Assembly (NCBI GenBank): GCA_023101725.1
Contig: JALJCO010001169.1
Span: 1-64,000, forward strand
From: Atherinomorus stipes
Taxonomy: Eukaryota > Chordata > Actinopteri > Atheriniformes > Atherinidae
DNA length: 64,000 bases
Direction of reading: 5' to 3'
A program made the translations under genes and the position numbers. The number at the start of each line of letters is the position of its first letter. Positions within the stretch are counted from its first letter, which is position 1. Below the pieces are notes generated by a model. It saw nothing but the letters and a program-made list of their open reading frames with translations. It had not been told where the DNA came from and made no database searches. Of the stretch, positions 48,142-60,318 are shown piece after piece.

Positions 48142-49014
48142 CAGGGGTAGCCCACTCGGGACCTAGAGGGCCGGCATCCTGCAGGTATTAGGAGTTTCCA
48201 AGCTGCAACACACCTCGGCCGTTTCTCAATTCCTAGTTTGCGGACTGTGTACTTGTGTACTTGTAGGTATGTACTTGACGTCCACACTTGAGGAGTTCAC
48301 AAGTACGGACCCTGCGCACTTGATGGATTGGGACAATGCAAACTTGTGACATCACCACCTGAGGTGCGCAGCAGTGCTGAGCTGTCCATCAACATGAAAA
48401 TAATTTTGTATTATTCTACAGTACAGCTGTTTGTCTTTTATTGTTGTGGAGATGCAGTAATGGTACTGAAACAAACAAAAACAATGAAAATAAATTCTGC
48501 AAATCAATTATACTGAGTGGAAGTTTTTGTTTCCAACGTGTAAATTATATTTATTTCCAATGCTTAAGCACATTAATGCACATGTGCTATCAGGTCATAA
48601 TTATATGATCAAAAACACCTGTGAGAGGAAAGCGGGAGGAAGAGATGAAGATAAAAGGCCAAGAACAACAGTAAAGAATGAAAATGACCCCTCAGGTTTG
48701 GCTATTGGAAGCGGAGGAGGGAGGAGGCTGCCAGATGCTGCACGTGTACAGGTGCATGCTGGGATTTATATCTGGCCAAGTATGCATGAGCCTCCTCTGA
48801 TGCATGCGCAGTTAAATGGGCAGAGGAAGTTCTCATTGGGGGATTTTCAATGCAAACTTTGAAATGGAAAATGACTTGGACCGAGTCCATGAGCACGCAA
48901 GTATACACAAGTACGCAGATTGAGAAATGGCTCGTCCAATCATTGGTGGGAGTCAGGTGTGCTGCAGCAGGGACTTAATAAGTAATACTTGTAGGATGCC
49001 TGCCCATGGTCGAT
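48142..49014. mobile_element. hAT-like element interrupted by a MITE
   Basis: Left end caggggtagcccactcgg, then ggccggcatcctgcaggt and gctgcaacacacc. The right arm mirrors it: ggtgtgctgcagcaggg and gtaggatgcctgccc. The right terminus is eroded. The centre is occupied by 48218-48931. The type is a common palindromic hAT-related MITE of fish. Confidence 0.65.
48218..48931. mobile_element. Nested Harbinger-like MITE
   Basis: Ends are gccgtttctcaattcc and, in reverse complement, gccatttctcaatctgcg, continuing into gtacttgtg on both sides. The 3-bp flank tcg occurs on both sides (48215-48217, 48932-48934). 714 bp, no transposase; the 111-codon frame at 48,527 is without motif. Confidence 0.78.
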
Positions 49015-50960
49015 CATGTAAACAAGTCAAGGAAAAAGCTAAAAGAACTAAAGTTGGGTTAAAAAAAAAGTTCAACAGAATTAAAAACCTTAAGTGACGA
49101 TAGTTAACCATCCAGGTTCATTGTCTCAGGAGGAAAGTGAAAATTCGGAGCGATCATGGTCTCGGATCACTTCATTGATTACAAGCAAAGATGTAGTATT
49201 TAAAGGAATAAAGTTTTTTTTCCTTTCCCAGTGCACATGCAATACATAATGTCACCTAAGGCTAAAAGAAATCATACTATGAAAAGTTTTTATTAATAAA
49301 AGTCAACAGATAATAACAAAATAAAATGAATTTTTTAACAAATATAAGATATTCAGTATTTCTACAGAAAAACAAGATTTGCCTGATCCTCTGGGCACCC
49401 AGACATGCTGGACAAAGCTACCACTAATCAGTGAGCACAAAAACACCCGCCACCCAAACACATCCAGTTCAAGGAAAGTTTGTCAAGCTTGAATTACACT
49501 GAAAAGCATTCCATTGCTAACAGTCAAGCTGTGGATTAAAAATGACTGAGCAGAGGCACAAGACTGTATTGTAATGGTTCCGTTTATTTGTGTATCAGGT
49601 GTGTGTGAAGGGGTTGCACGGTGAATAACTCTGAATAGTCTCTTGGGCCAAAAGGTGCCAGGTTATGTTTCCAGGTTGTACTGTAAGCTAAATCACTCTA
49701 AATTCCTCACCTGCAGAGGGATGGCTGCCATGCAATTGGCAGGAACGGTATGTAAAAGAGCCAGAATAATGAATAATTTAATTCACTGAGGCAGGCATTC
49801 TGCCACATGGCTGTCATCACTGACGGATATATTTATAACATAATAAGAACCGTAGAAGGGGACAAGAATGTGTCATCATAATTCAAGTCAAGGAGAGTTT
49901 GGACGTCAACCTCAAAGTGTTCTGATGCAATATTGCAAACTGAAAATGGAAAAAATAAGAAAAAAAACAAGAGAATATTCGGTGAGTTACGGTAAGTCAT
50001 ATCAGAGGTCACTGGGATTTATTGTGTTTGTGACTCTGGTATGAGGCACCTCATTAGCAATAGGTCATTTTTATGTTGAGCATTTAGCCATATTGAAAAA
50101 AAAAATTGCACAGTGACATGAGGTTTATCTTACAGCATAACCACTTTCTTGCCAACCAAGTACAAGTACTGACATTTGAGTACTTGCCGATACAGATTAT
50201 GGATACAATTATTAGAGAAAAAAGTCCAAACAGGTGCCTTTTAGGCGCTGTCAGCCTGATGCCGCAGATGTGGAGGAGACCAGACGGACGACACACCTCG
50301 ACCTGAGAGGGTGGTTGGAAGTGGACGCACCTGTGTGATGCGTTTGATATTCTGTTCATCAATATTTTTGCAATATGAAATTAAGTTGTGGTGGTGTGTG
50401 TGGTTTGGTTCCAGTTCTGGTTTACCCAATACACACACTACACACGTTGCGTAGGGCCCTGCGGACTATTAGATGCCCCGTGAAGGGATTTTTAAAAATT
50501 GTGATGACGTTACCATCTGTTGTGCATGTGTCCCACATTTCCAGCACATCGGGCAAGAGAGGGAGGGGGGGGTGGAAGATGAAGGAGAGTTAAGAGATAA
50601 ATGAGAGGAGGAGAAAAAAACAACATGACAACAACAACAACGGGAGCAGCAGCAGGTCTCTCCTCTCCCGGAGGGAAAGTGGGAGGGACTCGTCCGTGTT
50701 TGACCTACATAAACGGGGGGTGAGCCCCGGTATCCCTGTGCCAGAGTCCTGTTTCACCAACCCGCACACGCCCATAAGGATGACTTCCAAACCCGACCCG
50801 ACGATGTTTAACCCGTAACCTGACCTGTTAACGCATCAAATAATATCAGCCGCACCCTCGTCCCTCCCTTTATGAGGTGTACTTGAATAGGAAATGTAAT
50901 AATTTAAATGCCCCCCCTAAAAAATGCAATTTAGAAATCCCACAAGTCCTGCCCTCTCAA
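49015..50960. other. No gene seen
   Basis: Mixed spacer. The 49,760-49,890 part is AT-rich with homeobox-like cores (taatttaattc) and no repeat hallmark, so a regulatory element is possible but unproven. 50,770-50,830 has cccgacccgacg and acccgtaacctgacctg, which looks like eroded transposon sequence. Confidence 0.4.
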
Positions 50961-50963
50961 CAT

Positions 50964-50964
<1 letters not shown>

Positions 50965-50997
<33 letters not shown>
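50965..50997. repeat. T33 homopolymer
   Basis: Thirty-three uninterrupted T, possibly the tail of a minus-strand retroelement, though nothing recognisable lies next to it. Confidence 0.95.
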
Positions 50998-50998
<1 letters not shown>

Positions 50999-50999
50999 T

Positions 51000-53030
51000 C
51001 GAGGGGCGCATGTGTCGAATGTCGGTTGTTTTGTCGAAAAAAAGTCCAATCCCTAGTATTTACATAAGGCCAATGTTTTGGTCAAAAGTTACATGGTAAA
51101 TAAACTAGGCTTGGTAGTGCTGCCACCAGTGGCAGAGGAACTGTAACTGTAAAAAGACGTAGATGAGGACAAACCAACAACTGTGGACATTTACATGAAG
51201 AAAAAAATCCAGAGCTCCTCTTTAGAAAAGACTTTATATTAGTTCATCTGGGATTTAAATTTGGAATATTATAATATATTTGGAAAGAAGATGAGATGAC
51301 TGAAGAACTATTGTTACTTACAATTGTAAGTTGTCCGGCATTTTCTTGCAGCTGGGAACAATATCTCTCTGTGAGGTAGAGTAGGTCTGTGCCACCCAGT
51401 CAAAACTGTGTGAAAAAAAAAGCTTGAACAAATTAAGAGAAAACCAAAGACGAAAAACATGCTTCTCATCACTTTAAGGACCCGCCACAATGACATACCC
51501 TTGAGAGACTGGAATGAGCGCTGCATGTGGCCCGCATCATCGGCCAGCATTTGCTGACAATAGCAAGACCAAAGACCTTGCAGAAGGCCAGAATGGTCTT
51601 TGACTCTCCTTTTCCATTACCACATGGCAATAGTCCAATCCCACGAGCCAGCGCAGCAACATCCACAAAGGCATGGCTGTGTTTACAATGCAGGGATATG
51701 CCGCACTAGACGATGTGTACAGTAGTTGTGGGAAGCAATTATGACCAATAGCCTTTGTGTGATTACATCTAGATGTTTTGTCAGTGTGCAGAAAAGTGTA
51801 GGAGTACATTATGTTTAGTGCAATCACACAAGGAGCCAAACCTTCCACACAACAAAGCAATGGCTTTCGACAGAAAGATAATCAAGGGCCCACAGAAACT
51901 GACACCGTGGCACGAAACTAGATTATGGTTAATACACTGCATTAGATGTGGTACATCTCTGAGCTGCAGTCATGTCAGAATGGCTTCACAGTGTAGGCTA
52001 GGACCCAATAAAAAATAAAAATGAATTGACAGAGGGCACAAACAGTGAGTAATCCCACTGACAGGGTGGGCGCTCTTGCTTTAGAGCTAACAAAGATAGT
52101 GAAATCTTCTTGGCTCTTCTAAGGTGTTTGTGGAATGAATAAATGTTGATCATTTTAGATACTTCTGCTGAAATCCAACTTCATTGTTAAAGCTCAGACA
52201 GTCAGCCCCACTTTGCTTTCTCTTTTCTTATTGACTGTGCAGGGAAGTCTTTATCCTGACCACATCGGTCCACTTCACAAAATATTCATTGTATTACAAA
52301 GCGATATAAAAAATTAATAATCAATCCCCGACTGAGCTCAGTGTCTTTACAGAGGCAGGCTGCTGACACTTTTGGTTTATAATGCATCCTGATGGATTGG
52401 GGTTCTTTTGTCTTTGAACTCTTCTATCTTGTCTGACTGAGCATACTAATACACCTCATTAGAATATTTGGTTTTAGGGGCATGAAATATAGAAAGAAAA
52501 GGTAGTTAGTGCCCACATGGCTGCATTCACACTCCAGCTCAGTTCTTATTTTTTTGCCCATAAGAAACTCATAATGGATTTTTTAATGTTAGCCTGGATG
52601 GAGCAAATCTGATTATTTTAAATCTGAAGATGAGATCATCAGATTGAATATAAACTGTGTATGGAATGTAATTGTTTTACAGCTCTACTGCACATCATCT
52701 TCAAAACTGACACACACATTGTAATAAGTGGAGCATCCATATTTACCTCTGTAAACAGTAGCCTGGCACACCAGCCTGACCATATATGAAATGCACAGCA
52801 AGTCAGTCTAGGTTCCCTCCATTGGGAAGTGGTTTCCACTCCGGTAAATTGACCAGACCAATCACTGCATGGGAGGTGGGACTTTACGACACGTCTTTCG
52901 GCAACTCAGTTCTCTAACCATAAACATTCAGAATGACTGCAGAGGAGATGATATGATGCCCTTTCTGATGTCTTAAATGAGCCACATATGTCCTTAAAAC
53001 CGCATTTACTTGGTGCTCTGAGGACTTTCC
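51000..53030. other. No assigned gene; one unresolved frame cluster
   Basis: Minus-strand frames between 51,314 and 51,860 (65-107 codons, for example ARGIGLLPCGNGKGESKTIL) overlap in two phases and might be a decayed coding fragment. I cannot assign them to a family. The rest shows nothing. Confidence 0.35.
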
Positions 53031-53032
53031 TC

Positions 53033-53130
53033 TAGGGATGGGCATATCAATACCTTGGAGTTGATACTTCAATACCAGCCAGACAAAATATTGATATCAA
53101 TACTTTTTTGAGTATCATGATATTACTGTA
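53033..53130. mobile_element. Possible hAT end
   Basis: tagggatgggcatatcaata followed by pairs of gatatcaatac and cttcaatacc resembles the end of TAGGGATGGG-type hAT elements. No partner end was found; the minisatellite begins ten bases later. Confidence 0.4.
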
Positions 53131-53140
53131 CAGATTTACA

Positions 53141-53762
53141 TGATGGTGGTAGCCAATCAGATTCTAGCTTGTGTATCACATGATGGTGGTAGCCTATCAG
53201 ATTCTAGCTTGTGTATCACATGATGGTGGTAGCCTATCAGATTCTAGCTTGTGTATCACATGATGGTGGTAGCCAATCAGATTCTAGCTTCTGCATCACA
53301 TGATGGTGGTAGCCTATCAGATTCTAGCTACTGCATCACATGATGGTGGTAGCCTATCAGATTCTAGCTTGTGTATCACAAGACTGGTGGCAGCCTATCA
53401 GATTCTAGCTTCTGCATCACATGATGGTGGTAGCCAATCAGATTCTAGCTTGTGTATCACATGATGGTGGTAGCCTATCAGATTCTAGCTTGTGTATCAC
53501 ATGATGGTGGTAGCCTATCAGATTCTAGCTTGTGTATCACATGATGGTGGTAGCCTATCAGATTCTAGCTTGTGTATCACATGATGGTGGTAGCCAATCA
53601 GATTCTAGCTTCTGCATCACATGATGGTGGTAGCCTATCAGATTCTAGCTACTGCATCACATGATGGTGGTAGCCTATCAGATTCTAGCTTGTGTATCAC
53701 AAGACTGGTGGCAGCCTATCAGATTCTAGCTTCTGCATCACATGATGGTGGTAGCCTATCAG
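53141..53762 (+). repeat. 40-bp minisatellite, 15.5 units, higher-order pattern
   Basis: Units start tgatggtggtagcc, then a/tatcag, attctagct, and end gtgtatcaca or ctgcatcaca. Variants: A (ccaat, gtgta), B (cctat, gtgta), C (ccaat, ctgca), D (cctat, tactgca), E (41 bp, starts agactggtggcag). The order from the left is A B B C D B E, then A B B B C D B E, then half a unit. So a block of about 281-321 bp has itself been duplicated. Units A and C contain a CCAAT pentamer. Confidence 0.97.
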
Positions 53763-56037
53763 TGAAGTAATACTCACCCAATTCACACCCAACTCATATT
53801 TCAGAAACATTTTGAATTTAATAAAAGGGATTTTTTGTTAGGATTTTACGGGGAAACACGCTACAAAATTTTCTAAACCCACATGCACACAAAAAGAGAA
53901 GTAAGTGAACCAGCACAGGCAGCCTGTCTTCTAAAAACCCCTGAATTGTTAAACTTTTAAAATATGTCCTTTTTATGTATTTTATTTAGGTTTTAGGCAT
54001 CAGAACAGAAGCCTGAGCATTGTCCTTTAAGTCACACGGTCAGAAGGTACAACAGTGTTAAACCCAAACTGCATCACCTCATGTAGCCCGAGATAGGCCA
54101 AGACAAGCCTTCTGTTCCTCTCCAAGGACCCAGCTAACTCAGGCCGACACAGGCACTGCAGCAGCCACGGGGCCTTAACTTCAGCAGCTGACACGACTTG
54201 GAGAGCTGCCATCGTTCCTCAAGGGGGGTAAACCACCCACCCCCACGTCAGGAGCGCAGCATCAGGGAGTCTGAAGGAGCATTAACTAGTGTCAAGATAA
54301 GAGAGCTGATCCGGACCCTATGACAAATGGACTTGGAAGAAAGTTATTCAGGCTGGCAGGCGGTGATGTGCCCGCTGAAGGTTTGCCTTCTATGAAAGTG
54401 ATATAAAGACTCACGTCAAAGTTGTTTGTGTCGTTCTTTGGTCAAGGATTTAGCTGGGAATATGTCGTTGATAAATGCCCCCAATATGATTCGTCCTCTA
54501 AAACTGTGAGAATCAACAGACAGACTTACACAGACCCAACTTTAATGTCATTCAGAATCATTTGGCATGAGGAAAACAACACAATTTCCAAGGTCTCATT
54601 ATGGCTAAACAATTATGTGTAAAATAATAGAATAAACCCAGAATAAAATAACTAAAAATGGATATAAGGGACAGAAAAAACAATCCCTATGAATCTCCAT
54701 ATGATAAATGGACATTATCATACAAGATATGGTGGTAACAGGCATGGTAGACAATGGATGCTGGATGGACTTAATAGTTGAGCTGATGAGCACCTGTGAA
54801 ATCATTACAGCTGAGTAAGTCAATACTTTAACAATGAATTACTCCTTCCTCTCAGAAGAAACTCCAGGAGAGCATGCAGGCTTTGTCTTCTGCCTGGATG
54901 TACATTAAAGCAATTAAAATAAGTGAATTCACCAGACAGACTATTTCCTGAGTCAGAGAGCTGCCTTCAGTCCAAACAAAAGGACTCTTTGGAACACTAA
55001 AAGGCTCCTACTTCTTGTCTTAATTAATAATCTGTTAACCAATTAACCTTAAATGATAATGTTTCATCGGCTGTATTAAAGATTAATTTGATGTCAGAAC
55101 TTTGTCTTTATGGAATAATAATATAGTCAATGAAGTAATCAATAAATATTTTGGAAAACCAAGAGTAAATCATCACATACAGATGATACAGATGTGGATT
55201 GTTTTAAGCTGATTTGAAAAAATGAAAAATGAACTGAAATGATCGATTTAGCATCAAGGGATTGCTGAGAAATCTGTCAACACCCAAACATCCCCTCTGG
55301 GAACTCATTTATCAGCTGTGCTTATGCACAAATTTGTAGACACTGAATGTGTAAGAACAATGTGACACAAAGTGTAGAATTTGTCAACTCATACTTGGGA
55401 ATGAGCATAAATATAAGCACAGATCCGAACGTGCTTGCGCACGAGATCTAGTGGTGTGAAGCAGCGAAACCACAATGACAGCAGGCAGTCTCAACATCCA
55501 CATAAGTTGTTTATCTCCTCCAAATTGTTCCTCAGCTACTTTTACTCTTTAGTTTTAAACACATAGTCTAAACTTACAAAAGACACCTGAAAAATAAAAC
55601 CTTGTAATAATTGATCTGACGTCAGGAAAGTGACTTCTGATCAGAAACCACTTCCTAAAAAGAGATCGTGTTAGAGCCGCGGATCAGGAAGAGCAACATT
55701 AACTACACAATAGCTATTCCTGTGCATATCCCCTGACAAATCAGTAACAAATTGAAATCAAATTGGAAAGAGGTACATCAGCAATGCTGGGAACTGTGTG
55801 CCCAGAGATGCCGGTTTTGTTGTATTCTGTCCTCCCCGAGTCACAGATACATCACTTCTCTGTACTTCGACGCATTTTGCTTGTTTTGAGTTTGATATCA
55901 AACCAGTTCTTTATTTCTGACAGGAATCTCTTTCTAAATTATTAACTGCACTCCTTTCTCTCATGCAGCATTTGAGCTTTTTGGATGTTTTTTTCAGTAA
56001 ATGTTACTTTGACTATAATGAAACATTGTATTGTTTG
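53763..56037. other. No gene seen
   Basis: Short frames only. A 61-codon minus frame at 54,027-54,212 has no motif. No repeat end was recognised. Confidence 0.45.
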
Positions 56038-56045
56038 GCTGGGAG

Positions 56046-56329
56046 TAGTGATGTGCTGATTTTCTTTCTGAAGTAACATCCAGTGTCTGCAGTAGAGATC
56101 AGATACCAATACTTCACACAAAAACGTAATTGTTTTTGGAAAGTCACTTTAAAAAGCGGCCCTCCTCCATCCCGCTCTGGTCACAATCAGATATACTGTA
56201 GCAATGATGCAACGTCTTCATCTCCTTGTTTGTTGGGCAAATGAAATATTGATATTCTAATGTCAAATTGTTTCTAAAACATAAATAACTGGTATCAGAG
56301 TTATCAATATTTCACTATCGATCAACACA
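56046..56329. mobile_element. hAT-like fragment abutting copy 3
   Basis: The left end tagtgatgtgctgatt and right end (reverse complement) tgtgttgatcgatag are imperfect inverted repeats. Left flank gctgggag (56038-56045) and right flank tctgggag (56330-56337) match at 7 of 8 bases. The right flank is also the left flank of the next element. Confidence 0.55.
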
Positions 56330-56337
56330 TCTGGGAG

Positions 56338-57023
56338 CATAGACAGATAGTATATCACTGGACTAACCTTCTGCGGTGTCTTCGTAGGTTTCTGAAGAGC
56401 TGAATTGTAGCTCAGTGGGTGGTTCCCACTGTCGTCATCTTGGTAGCGTCGTGCTTCTCATCACTCCAGGAAAATACAAAAATGGGCAAAGAGGTTGAGG
56501 TGAGAGGGGAGCTGTGAGCATGGGGGTACATGACCCAATGAATGCTGAGCTGCCTGTAGTTAAGAGAAAAGCGCTAACCAAGCTAACTCAGAGTTAACAG
56601 CAGCTAACGTTAGGGTTAAAGCTAAGGCACGCTGTTAGCTGGCTAAAAATTACGGTTGTGTTACTCTGCTACAGGCTGAGGCCTTCATGGGAACAAGCAG
56701 GGAGCTAGCGATCTATCATCTGTCAATCAAAAGGACACACCCCTAATTTCAAGATTAAATAACATCAAAATGGATGAGTTGTGAAAAAATCTCCCCACCT
56801 CCTCACAGTTGACATGAAATAAACTTGACCTATTAAACCAAAAATGATTTGTTAAACCAGGCTGTAAACATGTTTATTTTTGTTGTGAAGTTGCTGTTTT
56901 TGAAATGAAGGTTGATAGGGACTCACGCCTTTTTGGAGGCAGACCCTAACAGATGACGAGTGAACAGCATTTTTTCACTCTTCTGAGTTGGTGTCACCTT
57001 TGTCTACTGGAGTTTGCCCCTTG
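56338..57023. mobile_element. CATAGACTG family element, copy 3
   Basis: Starts catagacagatag and ends agtttgccccttg. Flanks are tctgggag (56330-56337) and gttgggag (57024-57031), 6 of 8 identical. Shares ggtttctgaagagct, gtcaatcaaaaggacacacc, cctcacagttgacatgaa and accaggctgtaaacatgttt with copies 1 and 2. It is the most diverged of the three. Confidence 0.78.
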
Positions 57024-57031
57024 GTTGGGAG

Positions 57032-59290
57032 TAAGCAATTCTTATTCTTTTTCTCCTTCTTCTCCATTCCTCCCAGGAGTAATGAAGGATTATTTCTAAA
57101 GTGTTGTCACTTACAGTCATCATCAAAATTATTCTTACCCCCAATTAAAGAAAAGGCTAAATTCACAATATTAATTCAAATAACAAGAAACTAAAGAAAC
57201 TAATAATAAATAAAAATTTACAAAATTATAGTTTACACACAGTGGTGGTAAACACAATGGTGTATTTCATCCATTTTGAATTATGGTTAAAAATGATTAA
57301 TTAAAAAAACAAACAAACAAACAAAACTGTCCTAGACCATCTTTCCCATGAACAGTGGACCAAAATAACTGTCAACAGGTGCAGAAGTCTTTCTGAACAT
57401 TACATAAAACACCTGATAGAAGTGATTGCCTCAAAGTGTCTCTCAGCATAATTTTAGCTTTGGAGCCCCATCATGCTTGTTTTATTTTTTGTTTGTTTGT
57501 TTTTAACATTCCTTTTAAACCACAATTCACAATCAGTGTCATGATTTTCATAGAATTTTTTATTTACTATTACTTCTGTAAATTTAATCTTATTTCACTG
57601 ACAGCTGGTAATTTTGAGGACGGCTGTATGTGGCTGATTGAAGATGTGCTGAATGTTAAAGCCATGAATAGGCTCAAGTATGATGGTGTGTAGCTTGTGG
57701 GATTCATCAACAGCTCATACAGATATGGACAAGTTGGTAAATAGATTTTTCTTCTGTATTTGCTTTTTAGAGTAAAATTTAGAACACCTGCCTTGAAAGG
57801 TTGATAAATGAATACTTTGTAGTAATTTCTTAAACATAAGCCCTCTTCAGGATTAGGATCTGAAATTAAGTTATCTTTATCATTGCTTTGTGATGCACAG
57901 GAAACTGGCCTACAGCTGCTAACCGCACATAAAGAAATCCTCCTTACTTACTTCCTTTTCACTGAGAACACCCTGAACCAGTTTTATTTTAAGATGCTGT
58001 GCTCATTTCTGCACTTTTCATTAGACTGGGCAGACTAGAAGTCATACATATTGGCGAGTTGTGATCAGTTCACATCAAACACTCGAACAGCAGCGAGCTT
58101 TATTCTCTATTCCGCTGCCCTTGAAAATTCTATTATAGAAATCCATTTGGTGGACTGAAATGACTTATTCCCCGAAGCCTTTGAACCTCTGCAGAGCTGG
58201 TCAAAGCAGCAGACATGTGGCAGTTTCCCACTCAGACGTAATGACAAGTACTTGGCTCAAAGTGACAGGTCCACACCTTCCCTCCCCACAGAGAGGTCAC
58301 CAGGAAGGTGGTGACACATCTTGTCTCTTCAGACATCACCAGAAGCTGGTGCTGGACAGACATGTAATCAATACGGCTTGACAAATGATGGAGGTGTTAG
58401 TGCCGACTGGAAGACAGGTTGACTTAATGATGGCACGGGTTAAAGAATGATTTGATAAAATCGGGACATTTACATAATAAAACTTCCACATCTTTTAGTG
58501 TAAGAATAAAGTTGATCATTACAAATATTGGCTCGATCATGTCTGGCTTGATTTAAAATTTTGAAAGCTTTACAGCTAAAATAGCTGCTGTTAAACATAG
58601 AAGGTCAAAGTCTGATCTAGGATGTTTTTATTTGGCAACCCACCGAGAGGTTGAAGGCAACACACAAAAAACCCAAAGGGCATCTCAGCGGATCAATAAG
58701 TCCAGTTTTAGGTCGAGCGGAACAGTTAAAAAAAAAAAAAGATGTAGATATGATGGATGCCTTTTGATTTGTTAAAAACATAATGAAATACTGCTCTATG
58801 TTCTGTCATTTGGGTTAAAGAGAAAGCAATATTATAGCTTGTACCTGCTCTATAGAAGTTGGACAAAGCAATAAAGGTTTCCTGATTCATCCTACTGAGA
58901 TGTTATAACATATTTCTTGAAATATCAAATGAACTGGCATCCTGCTGCAAACTTCGAGGTAAACCAGTGGAAATCAAGACGTTAACTGGACCAGTTATAG
59001 CAGTTTAGTTGGGCCTGAAATAATGAATCCAAAATTTTGCTTTACATCTTTTTGGAAATAACATATCTGCCTATTTGCTCGGTCATTTCATTAAGGTATC
59101 CTCAAACTAGGTCTGAAAGGGTGAAGGTGATCATGGGGAGATATGTGAAGAAAGTAAGTTAAACAAATTTTTTTGAGAGCTTAAATTGTCTTACCAAATT
59201 TGAGCTGATACTGTGATAGTGAAACTAATTGATAGAAGTTTCTGCTTGGAGAAGAACATGAGGATAACAGCGTCATACTGTATGCAGCAC
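57032..59290. other. No gene seen
   Basis: AT-rich spacer with caaacaaacaaac at 57,309-57,324. The 73-codon frame at 58,160 has no motif. Confidence 0.45.
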
Positions 59291-59296
59291 TTTAAA

Positions 59297-59650
59297 GTCA
59301 AGTCAAATTTATTTATAAAGCACATTTAAAAACTAGCTCAGTTGACCAAAGTGCTGAAGCCTACATTAAAAACAATAAAATCAGAAAATCACCACTAAAA
59401 TAAACAGGAAAGATATAAAGAGTAAAAAAAAAAGCACTCAAATAAGACACTCATAAAACTAAAGAATAAAATAGACACAGAGATAAAAATCTAAGCGCAT
59501 AAAACCCAGGACAAAAATGCTCAAGCTGAAGGAAAGGCCAGTGATAAAAGTTTTGCTTTTAATAATTATTTAAAATGATCAGTACTCTGAAGATCTGATA
59601 AAAGGAAGACTTCTAAAGAATTGGAGCAGCAACATAGAAGACCTTTTCAA
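59297..59650. repeat. Common fish interspersed repeat
   Basis: tcaaatttatttataaagca, catttaaaaac, gaccaaagtgctga, gataaaagttttgctttt and gaagatctgataaaaggaag form a repeat seen in many teleosts. Class not assigned. Related to the fragment at 40,915. Confidence 0.6.
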
Positions 59651-59654
59651 GTCC

Positions 59655-60251
59655 GTTTTGAATCCATCAATCCATGTTCAATACTGCTTAGTCCAGTTCA
59701 GGGTTGTGGGGAAGCTGGAGCCTATTGCAGCAATAAGCAGGAGCGTCAACCTGGACAAGTCACCAGATCATCACAGGACCAACACAGAGAGACAAAAAAC
59801 TACGACACATGAGAGTTTTAAAGTCATTCCTCTTTCATTCTGAATAAAATTCAATTTCCCTTTACAAAGACCATGTAAACACCTCATTCCAAATAAAACT
59901 TACAGTAATTTAGAAGTAAGTGGTTGGTTTATTCCTCTTTTAATTCCGAATAAAAAAACTCCTCTGTCATGTAAAGTTATATTCGACTCTAACTTCATTC
60001 TGGTCTGCACATGCTCCTTCCCTTGTCCTCTTGTAATGGCGGATGACGAAGCGCACGTGAAACAAGCGTTGGACCTGTGCCAGCCGGTGGGGATGAAATA
60101 GTATGTTAGTGTTGAGCTGCTGCTACAAAACTGAAATCAAAATCAGTGAAAATCTGTGTTATGTGGATTTCCATGTTGTAGCCGAAACGAAAAGGAGCAG
60201 GAACCGGGGTTTGTTTACTTCCAGGTAGACATAGATGGGCATAAATATGTC

Positions 60252-60318
<67 letters not shown>

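Noticed and set aside
53141..53762. CRISPR-like array
   Set aside because: The 40-bp units are directly contiguous with no unique spacers, and the context is vertebrate. It is a minisatellite.
54027..54212. 61-codon minus frame as a possible exon
   Set aside because: No domain similarity recognised and no convincing splice sites; composition alone is not enough.
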